A stretch of DNA of 8,281 nucleotides from DATKCJ01 sp035513275 (GTDB lineage Bacteria; Verrucomicrobiota; Verrucomicrobiia; Opitutales; Opitutaceae), in contig DATKCJ010000305.1 in assembly GCA_035513275.1 (NCBI GenBank), positions 1 to 8,281 on the forward strand, given 5' to 3'. This document shows positions 1 to 4,705 of this stretch, piece by piece (the stretch's first letter is position 1; each line of letters opens with the position of its first letter). Made by a program: the position numbers and the translations under genes. A model generated the notes under the pieces. It was not told the DNA's origin and searched no databases. It saw nothing but the letters and a program-made list of their open reading frames with translations.

Positions 1-75
1 GGAACTGGCAAGTTTACGATCGCACTCTGGCGCGAGTTGCTTACGCCAGTGCAGCGCGCTGGCTACATTTGGTAA
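1..75 (+). CDS. C-terminal fragment of an unidentified protein
   Basis: Frame 1 is open from the window edge to a TAA at 73-75. It gives 24 residues that begin GTGKFTIALWREL and end RAGYIW. The stop lies just before an intrinsic terminator at 103-127, which fits the end of a + strand gene. Frame 2 is also open across this stretch and frame 3 runs on into the pilin frame, so the choice of frame rests on the position of the stop relative to the terminator. I do not recognise the family. The terminal aromatic residue would fit an outer-membrane beta-barrel protein, but that is weak evidence. Confidence 0.4.
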   Translation, partial: GTGKFTIALWRELLTPVQRAGYIW

Positions 76-89
76 TAATCTTTATTACC
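71..89 (+). repeat. 8-bp inverted repeat over the upstream stop codon
   Basis: GGTAATAA and TTATTACC are perfect inverted repeats separated by TCT. The TAA stop of the upstream frame lies in the left arm. The stem is AT-rich and could help termination or protect a 3' end, ahead of the real terminator 14 bases downstream. Confidence 0.45.
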
Positions 90-102
90 CATCGACACTT
101 CG

Positions 103-127
103 AAAGGCCGCGTGAGCGGCCTTTTTT
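103..127 (+). terminator. Rho-independent terminator
   Basis: The GGCCG/CGGCC stem (106-110 with 117-121) has the 6-base loop CGTGAG. It is preceded by AAA and followed by six T residues at 122-127, which extend the pairing with the As. This is a textbook intrinsic terminator for + strand transcription from the upstream gene, and it separates that gene from the pilin cluster. Confidence 0.85.
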
Positions 128-350
128 GTTTCTGGCTCCGCCGCGGAGTGAAATTGGTCCGTGTAAAAACCATGTGACCCTCCACAACGGCGCGACGGCC
201 GGTCGTCATTCTTCGCCCGAGTCCGGTGGAAACACCCCAGTGGCGTCAGGGCCGAAGGGCCTTGAGCGGGCAGGGCCTTCATGCGCGACACCGGCTCTAA
301 CTCTCTCTCCCTCCATGCTGTTAGGCTCATGGTCGAAATCGATTCCCACC
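128..350 (+). other. Leader region of the pilin cluster, no gene seen
   Basis: These 223 bases lie between the terminator and the first pilin start, and any promoter for the pilin cluster must be here. I see no convincing -35/-10 pair. Several small hairpins are visible: CGAC/GTCG near 192-205, a GGTG-GAAA-CACC GNRA-capped hairpin near 225-236, and AGGGCC-GAAG-GGCCTT near 248-263. They could be a structured leader, but I could not match them to a known riboswitch class. The pilin frame stays open through this region, so a longer start is possible, though the translation does not look like pilin leader sequence. Confidence 0.35.
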
Positions 351-824
351 ATGATCCTAAAGTCCCCACAAACAAGTCACCGCCTACGGAGGAAGCGCGG
401 CATGTCCCTCATCGAAGTGATGGCGGGCGCCATGGTCCTCGTCCTTGTCTTCATTTCCACATTCACCGTCATCCAGACTGGATTCGAGATGATCGACGTC
501 TCGCGCAACACCGGCCTCGCGGGCCAGATCCTGCAAAGCGAAATCGAAGACATCCGCCTCAAGAACTGGGCCAACCTGCCCGATGAAGGCACAACAGACA
601 TTATCCTGCCAACTGCGTTCAACGCGGTCGCCAGTCGATTTGCCGCCACGCGCACCGTTGCCCTGGTCAGAAACGCCGACGGATCGGTCAACCCCGACAT
701 GAAGAGGGTGACCGTGCAGGTTTCCTGGACAGCCTACACAGGCCGCACCCACACGCGCCGTTACGAGACTTACTACACCGAGGGAGGACTCAATGATTAC
801 TACGTCACCCGTGTCCGCTCATAA
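351..824 (+). CDS. Minor prepilin, PilV/GspI-like
   Basis: This encodes 157 residues with a type III (prepilin) signal. A basic leader ending RRKRG is followed by the mature start MSLIEVMAGAMVLVLVFIST. Cleavage by prepilin peptidase is expected after Gly17, with the conserved Glu at mature position +5 (Glu22) and a hydrophobic helix of about 20 residues. The remaining ~110 residues form a polar globular domain typical in length for minor pilins. I chose ATG 351 because it gives a usual 17-residue leader; ATG 315 is in frame and possible, and neither has a clear Shine-Dalgarno. It is the first gene of three overlapping pilin-like genes, overlapping the next by 32 bases. PilV versus GspI cannot be decided from sequence alone. 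The likely role is a minor subunit of a type IV pilus or type II secretion pseudopilus. Confidence 0.8.
   Translation: MILKSPQTSHRLRRKRGMSLIEVMAGAMVLVLVFISTFTVIQTGFEMIDVSRNTGLAGQILQSEIEDIRLKNWANLPDEGTTDIILPTAFNAVASRFAATRTVALVRNADGSVNPDMKRVTVQVSWTAYTGRTHTRRYETYYTEGGLNDYYVTRVRS
781..788 (+). promoter_or_regulatory. Strong Shine-Dalgarno for the PilW-like gene
   Basis: AGGGAGGA lies 4 bases before ATG 793 and inside the 3' end of the preceding pilin gene. It is the only strong ribosome site in the window, and it decides the 793 start over the in-frame GTG at 874. Confidence 0.7.
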
Positions 825-1395
825 ACCTTCCTTCGCCGAGTGCTCTGCAGGCGCCTCGTTCAAACCGACCACCGTGCCATTCGTTCGCCCAAGGCGGGGT
901 TTCACCCTTGTTGAGATCATGGTCGTGGTCGTACTCAGCGGATTGATCCTTGGCGGCGTGATGTCCACGTACATTGCCGTCTTGAAGAGTTCCATGCGCC
1001 TGTGGCACTACGAGAAGATGGAGCGAGATGCGAACCGCGGCCTCGAAACGTTCGCCCGCGACGTACGCATGGCAAAGGCCGTCGCCTGGGGCAGCGACAC
1101 GACGATCACCCTCACAGTACCTCGCGTCAGCGGTGGCGGGGACAGAAGCGTCAACTACGCATGGCACAATGGCACAAAGACCTTCCGCAGGACTGAGGAC
1201 GGCGTCGTCAGCGTGCTGGTGAACGACGTGCAGGCATTCGCCTTCAATCGATTCAACAAAATACAGAATCCTGCGCTCAGTCCTGCTGAAACGCACCAGA
1301 TTCAGCTCACGATGACGACAATCCCACCGACCAACGGTGTCTACGCCGAAAGCTCCAAACGCGTCCTTTCCGCGCGCTACGTCCTTCGCAATTGA
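793..1395 (+). CDS. Minor prepilin, PilW/GspJ-like
   Basis: This encodes 200 residues. The prepilin motif RRG followed by FTLVEIMVVVVLSGLILGG is at residues 34-55, with processing expected after Gly36 and the conserved Glu at mature +5 (Glu41). The order (second, after a PilV/GspI-like gene) and the domain length fit PilW/GspJ-type minor pilins. The start at ATG 793 has the best ribosome site in the cluster, GGGAGGA at 782-788, and lies inside the upstream gene, so translation is probably coupled. This start makes a long 36-residue leader. A GTG at 874 would give a more usual 9-residue leader (MPFVRPRRG) but has no Shine-Dalgarno. The stop (TGA 1393-1395) overlaps the ATG of the next gene. 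It probably acts at the inner membrane and then in the pilus or pseudopilus tip complex. Confidence 0.85.
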   Translation: MITTSPVSAHKPSFAECSAGASFKPTTVPFVRPRRGFTLVEIMVVVVLSGLILGGVMSTYIAVLKSSMRLWHYEKMERDANRGLETFARDVRMAKAVAWGSDTTITLTVPRVSGGGDRSVNYAWHNGTKTFRRTEDGVVSVLVNDVQAFAFNRFNKIQNPALSPAETHQIQLTMTTIPPTNGVYAESSKRVLSARYVLRN

Positions 1396-2882
1396 TGAAA
1401 GCTTCCACGATGCAGAACAGAAACGGCTCAGTCGTCATCGTCTCGATGATCCTCGGCCTGTCGCTCGCAGCGATGGCAGGCGGTTACATCGCGCTCGTGA
1501 CCCAATCGATGAAGCACACGCAGCGGACGTTCTACCTGAATACGGCGTTCAATCTTGCTGAATCGGGTGCTGAATATGCCGTCTGGTGCATGAAGAACTC
1601 TTGGACTTTGCCATCAAACGCCTGGACGGGCGACTCCACAACGAGGACCTACATCGGCTCGGTTGGCTCCCCAATCTTTACGGACTCTCAAGGCGCGAAA
1701 GGATTCTTCAAGATTCGTGTGACGAACGCTGACTCATCAAATCCCACAGTCATCGCCGAGGGCGTCGTCGTCTCGACCACCGGATCCCTGATAACAAAGC
1801 AGATCCGTGTGAGACTCTCCAACGGCGGTATCGGTTGGGACGGAATCACAAACAAGGAAGAAACGGCCCTCTTTGGTGGCTTCTTCGGCAGCTATAGCTC
1901 CGGTGAAATGCATGCCTCCAGCGTCACCGCCGATTCCATTCGCCACGAGATCACCATAGCGAGCACATCCTTGGAAATAGGCGATGTGTCGATTGGCAGC
2001 GCAGCCGACATCAACGGATACGTGGCCATCGCGCCTTCCGGAGACAGCTCGGCAGCCGCCGATTTCATCGACTCGATTCAAGGTTCCATCATGGGCCCGG
2101 ACACAGCCGCGGGGCAGCCCGGTGTTGACCAGCAAGGCGCCAACTTGATTGACACGAACCGTATCGCCTACGATTTCACGCAGGACTTCCCGGACGTCAC
2201 AGTCCCCGCGGTAGATGGCTCGACAGTCGTCTACACATCACTCCCGGCGGTAAACATCCTAGGATTAATTGTTGTCGGCGACCCAGACGGAGTGACGACC
2301 GAGCGTTACCAACTCAATTCCGACGTTAGCATTCCGAATGGCACAACGCTTCTGATCATCGGACCCGTCGAGTTTGATGTCGCCCAAGACTTCACAGTCG
2401 CCGGAAACGGAGCCTTGGTCGTCCTCGAAGGAGACCTCATGGTGTCAAAGAAAGTTGGCTCCGTCACCTACCTGAATGAATACACAGGCGCCGGCGAAGC
2501 AAAACTCTACGTGAAAGGCGACATCTCGATCAGCGGCAATGGATCGTTCAATGCGCCTTACAAGCCCGCGGCTCTTCAGGTCTATGGCACGCTTACCGAA
2601 GCCGAATATGCTGCGGGCGCGAGGCAGAACATCACGATTGGTGGCAACGGAGGTCTTTCAGCAGCAGTCTATGCTCCGAATGCTGCCACCGTCATGAATG
2701 GCGGTGGATCGTCCGGCTATTTCGCGGGCGCAATCGTGAGTCGGTCCACGCGAGTCAACGGCAACGGTTACAAGGTCCTCTTTGACGAGGATCTTCAAGA
2801 AATCACGGATCCAAGCTCCTACACAGTCTCCGGCTGGGCCGAACTCTCGACCGCAGCAGACAGGTATAACTTCGGCGGCTGA
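1395..2882 (+). CDS. PilX-like protein with large GNG-repeat beta domain
   Basis: This encodes 495 residues. The N-terminus (NRNGSVVIVSMILGLSLAAMAGGY, about residues 8-31) is a hydrophobic segment without the +5 Glu. It is followed by FYLNTAFNLAESGAEYAVWCM, the AESG-type helix typical of PilX/GspK-like proteins. The ~430-residue remainder is rich in beta-forming sequence. From about residue 335 it repeats GNG or GGG turns (AGNGALVV, SGNGSF, GGNGGLSAAVYAPNA, NGGGSSGYFAGAIVS, NGNGYKVLFDEDL). This pattern resembles the beta-helical DUF7305-type domain attached to PilX N-termini; that domain name is from memory. The ATG shares its A with the upstream TGA, so translation is probably coupled; a TTG at 1392 and ATG at 1410 are alternatives. 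The length is far above a usual PilX (~150-200 residues). It may be a tip-exposed adhesive or capping subunit. Confidence 0.8.
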   Translation: MKASTMQNRNGSVVIVSMILGLSLAAMAGGYIALVTQSMKHTQRTFYLNTAFNLAESGAEYAVWCMKNSWTLPSNAWTGDSTTRTYIGSVGSPIFTDSQGAKGFFKIRVTNADSSNPTVIAEGVVVSTTGSLITKQIRVRLSNGGIGWDGITNKEETALFGGFFGSYSSGEMHASSVTADSIRHEITIASTSLEIGDVSIGSAADINGYVAIAPSGDSSAAADFIDSIQGSIMGPDTAAGQPGVDQQGANLIDTNRIAYDFTQDFPDVTVPAVDGSTVVYTSLPAVNILGLIVVGDPDGVTTERYQLNSDVSIPNGTTLLIIGPVEFDVAQDFTVAGNGALVVLEGDLMVSKKVGSVTYLNEYTGAGEAKLYVKGDISISGNGSFNAPYKPAALQVYGTLTEAEYAAGARQNITIGGNGGLSAAVYAPNAATVMNGGGSSGYFAGAIVSRSTRVNGNGYKVLFDEDLQEITDPSSYTVSGWAELSTAADRYNFGG

Positions 2883-2933
2883 TCCCGAGTTCGCGGCGAC
2901 TTTCGAGCCGCAGAACATTCCTAATGAAAATGG

Positions 2934-2965
2934 CGACGCCCCGGAGGTTTCCCTCCGGGGCGTCG
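2934..2965. terminator. Bidirectional hairpin between pilX-like gene and rnpB
   Basis: A perfect 14-bp GC-rich stem (2934-2947 with 2952-2965) has a 4-base loop. It sits between two convergent transcription units, 51 bases after the pilin stop and just beyond the RNase P RNA 3' end. On the minus strand it is followed by CCATTTTCATT, and on the + strand by TGTGATTT. Both T-tracts are weak but the stem is very stable, so termination in both directions is likely. Confidence 0.75.
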
Positions 2966-2969
2966 TGTG

Positions 2970-3392
2970 ATTTCGCCGCCTGTAAGCCGGGTTCTGTCCG
3001 GCCCCGGCATTGCCGGAGCCTGCATTCATTTCTCTCGCCTGCCTTGCGGAAGGCGCCCCGCTTGCGCGGGATGCAGCATACCCGGGACGATTCGACGGGC
3101 CGCCGCGTCCCCTATTTGCCTTGCACCGGATTGGGTTTTTCGTGCCGCGGCCGTTGCCGGCGCGCGCGGTGGGCTCTTACCCCACCTTTTCATCCTTACC
3201 CCGCGGTTGCCCGCGTGGCGGTGTATTTTCTGTGACACTGTCCGTCGCCGCGGCTTGAACCGCGACGCCCCCGCTTTCGAAGGGAATCCTGCCCTGTGGT
3301 GCCCGGACTTTCCTCTCCGTGCCTTGACCCACCCCTGGCCGAAACCTTGGGCGGTAGTTCAAAGAACGGAGCGAATGCTCGGCTGCGAAACA
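2970..3392 (-). ncRNA. rnpB: RNase P RNA, bacterial class A
   Basis: This is the catalytic RNA that removes 5' leaders from pre-tRNAs, acting with the RnpA protein. Read on the minus strand it has the signature 5' element GAGGAAAGUCCGGGC (positions 3315-3301). Next come ACAGAAAAUACAC (3233-3221) and the GUAAGAGCCCACC stretch near 3181-3169. The conserved 3' element is AGAACCCGGCUUAC (2995-2982). The ends are set by helix P1: GUUUCGCAGCC (3391-3381) pairs with GGCGGCGAAAU (2980-2970) with one mismatch. The length of about 423 nt fits class A. Several open frames cross this region on both strands but are incidental to the RNA. It is convergent with the pilin cluster and shares the hairpin terminator at 2934-2965. 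Confidence 0.97.
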
Positions 3393-3425
3393 GGGTGACG
3401 TTACGCGGAATCGACACTTCGGCAA
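3392..3425 (-). promoter_or_regulatory. Candidate sigma-70-type promoter of rnpB
   Basis: On the minus strand TTGCCG (3425-3420) is followed after 16 bases by TAACGT (3403-3398). Transcription would then start near 3391, which is exactly where helix P1 of the RNase P RNA begins. That independent agreement is the main support; the -10 box is not a perfect match. Confidence 0.45.
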
Positions 3426-3456
3426 GGGCAATGGCGGGAGACCAAGGTCCACGGCA

Positions 3457-3533
3457 GACGGGAGACAGGGGACAAGGGACATGAGATCGGCCGGGCTGCT
3501 GTCACCTGTCGCCTGACCACTGTCACCTGCCCA
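3457..3533. repeat. Inverted heptamer arms without an internal gene
   Basis: The left arm (3457-3484) has four 7-nt units starting GAC: GACGGGA, GACAGGG, GACAAGG and GACATGA. The right arm (3499-3533) has five units starting CTG: CTGTCAC, CTGTCGC, CTGACCA, CTGTCAC and CTGCCCA. The right units are degenerate reverse complements of the left consensus GACAGGG in a shifted phase. Only 14 bases separate the arms. Upstream bases from about 3438 may be a decayed extension of the left arm. The copy number (4+5) and arm lengths equal those around the S23 gene at 7232-7671, although the heptamer differs. The array lies between the zinc-ribbon gene and the rnpB promoter, outside both. Confidence 0.7.
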
Positions 3534-3577
3534 TCTCACTTTCACTCCGCCGAACGCAGGCGAACGCCTACGTCACC

Positions 3578-4288
3578 TCACCCGATCTCCCAATACAGAA
3601 TCCGGCCGCAATTGTCGCAAAAGGCCAGCCTGCCGCCTGCGCGCGTATCGGATTCCACTCCAGATGAAACCTTCAGGTGGCATCCGCCGCACTTGTGCTC
3701 CTTCAGCGGCACGCAGACCGGCAACCCTGCGTTCTTCGAAAGCCTGGCATAGGATGTCTGGGCGCTCGGCTCCACGCCCGATCGAGCGTCCTCGACGCGC
3801 TTTGTCTCCGATTCCAGTTCCGTCGCCAGATTTCGCTCCCTCTCCTGCAATTGCGCGATCCGCGCCTCGTGCCCTGCGACGTTTCCCTTGGCGACCGCTT
3901 CTGCCGCCGTGATCTTTCCTTTCGCTGCATCGAGTTCGAGCATGATACCGATCTCCTCGTCCTCCAGCTTTTCGATCGCCGCCTGGGCGTGCTCGATCTC
4001 ATGGCCCAGCGCCTGATATTCGTCGTTCTTTTTCACCATGAGCTGCTGCGAGCGGAACTTCGCGATCTTCTCCTCACCCGAGGTGACCTCGTTTTCGAGT
4101 CCCTTGCGTCGCGTCTCGAGAGTCCTCCACTCGGCCTTGGCTGAGTCTGCTGCCGCTTTTTCCTCCTCGATCTTCCGACGCACCGAGGCGATTTCGGATG
4201 GCACGGCCTTCAATTGCGACTCGAGCACCGCACGGCGCATGTCCCGCTCCTGCAGAATCAAAATCTTCTCGATCGATGGAGACAGCAT
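3578..4288 (-). CDS. Coiled-coil C4 zinc-ribbon protein, CT398 family
   Basis: This encodes 236 residues. Residues 1-170 are a long charged coiled coil, with the family signature around VKKNDEYQALGHEIE (86-100). The C-terminal zinc ribbon has two cysteine pairs, Cys200/Cys203 (KCGGC) and Cys224/Cys227 (CDNC), that would bind one Zn. The family (named after Chlamydia CT398) is widespread, and its exact role is not established; nucleic-acid binding or a secretion or flagellar adaptor function have been considered. The start at ATG 4288 gives the usual opening (IEKILILQERD). An open extension to a GTG at 4531 does not look like this family. The gene lies upstream of rnpB on the same strand but is separated from it by the heptamer array and the rnpB promoter. 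No clear terminator follows; a small 4-bp hairpin at 3558-3569 lacks a T-tract. Confidence 0.92.
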   Translation of the reverse strand: MLSPSIEKILILQERDMRRAVLESQLKAVPSEIASVRRKIEEEKAAADSAKAEWRTLETRRKGLENEVTSGEEKIAKFRSQQLMVKKNDEYQALGHEIEHAQAAIEKLEDEEIGIMLELDAAKGKITAAEAVAKGNVAGHEARIAQLQERERNLATELESETKRVEDARSGVEPSAQTSYARLSKNAGLPVCVPLKEHKCGGCHLKVSSGVESDTRAGGRLAFCDNCGRILYWEIG

Positions 4289-4295
4289 GTTTGCG

Positions 4296-4324
4296 TGAAT
4301 GTCGGCGCGCGCAGCGACGGTCAA
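4296..4324 (-). promoter_or_regulatory. Weak candidate promoter for the zinc-ribbon gene
   Basis: On the minus strand TTGACC (4324-4319) is followed after 17 bases by CATTCA (4301-4296). The start point would be at or next to the ATG at 4288, implying a leaderless or nearly leaderless message. The -35 is good and the -10 is poor. Confidence 0.25.
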
Positions 4325-4344
4325 CGTCGCATGTTGGTTTACAC

Positions 4345-4358
4345 CGAAGAATTCTTCG
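4345..4358. promoter_or_regulatory. Perfect 14-base palindrome, possible operator
   Basis: CGAAGAATTCTTCG is fully self-complementary and lies about 60 bases upstream of the zinc-ribbon start and 350 bases upstream of gyrB. A DNA-binding dimer site is possible. It does not match the LexA boxes I know. Confidence 0.25.
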
Positions 4359-4513
4359 CCGAAGTCACGACATGCCGGCGCCTGCCTGATTCGTCCACAA
4401 GCCTGAGTTCTTCGTGGGGAACTCTCGCCCGCGATTCGACGCTGTATGCCCACGTCGCAGAAGTTTTCGGGACGAAAAATCCGCCGACTTAGCTCGAAAA
4501 ACACCAATCTCGA

Positions 4514-4530
4514 TGACCTTAGGAAGGTCA
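4514..4530. promoter_or_regulatory. TGACCTT-AGG-AAGGTCA palindrome upstream of gyrB
   Basis: Perfect 7-bp arms are separated by three bases. It lies about 175 bases before the gyrB ATG, where an operator or leader hairpin could act. There is no T-tract, so it is not a terminator. Its function is inferred from position only. Confidence 0.3.
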
Positions 4531-4705
4531 CACTTCAGACCACCCGAAGCGGGCTCGCCTCGCCCTGATTCGGGCTCCTGCAAGATATTTCATGCCAATC
4601 ATTTGCGGCGAGCCTTTCCGCTGCACACTTTGCCTGAAACAAGAGAACTTTTCCGTTGCCGAGGGGGATGATTTACGAGACTTTCAACCCCTTAGAAACG
4701 ACCCA

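Larger units (their letters stand above)
4289..4705. other. Divergent intergenic region upstream of gyrB
   Basis: These 417 bases lie between the diverging zinc-ribbon and gyrB genes, and I see no gene in them. Frames that cross the region are extensions without family resemblance. It holds the weak promoter at 4296-4324, a perfect 14-base palindrome at 4345-4358, a 17-base stem-loop-like palindrome at 4514-4530, and a CCCGAA/TTCGGG pair (4543-4548 with 4569-4574). The gyrB promoter must be here but I could not pick a convincing one. Confidence 0.5.

Noticed and set aside
128..350. c-di-GMP-I or cobalamin riboswitch
   Set aside because: The GGGACGCAAAGCC core of the first is absent. The second has only an AGTGGC fragment on this strand and no B12-box context.
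3457..3533. CRISPR array
   Set aside because: The units are 7 nt, directly adjacent and degenerate, with no spacers and no cas genes. The geometry is inverted tandem arrays.
2967..3545. Several open frames of 62-143 residues across the rnpB region
   Set aside because: They overlap a clear RNase P RNA with conserved ends and helix P1. The frames are by-products of GC-rich sequence.
4289..4531. N-terminal extension of the zinc-ribbon gene to a GTG at 4531
   Set aside because: The extra 81 residues do not look like the CT398 family, whose proteins begin near IEKILILQ.
4592..4705. gyrB starting at ATG 4592
   Set aside because: The 38 extra residues are unlike GyrB N-termini and there is no better ribosome site there than at 4706.
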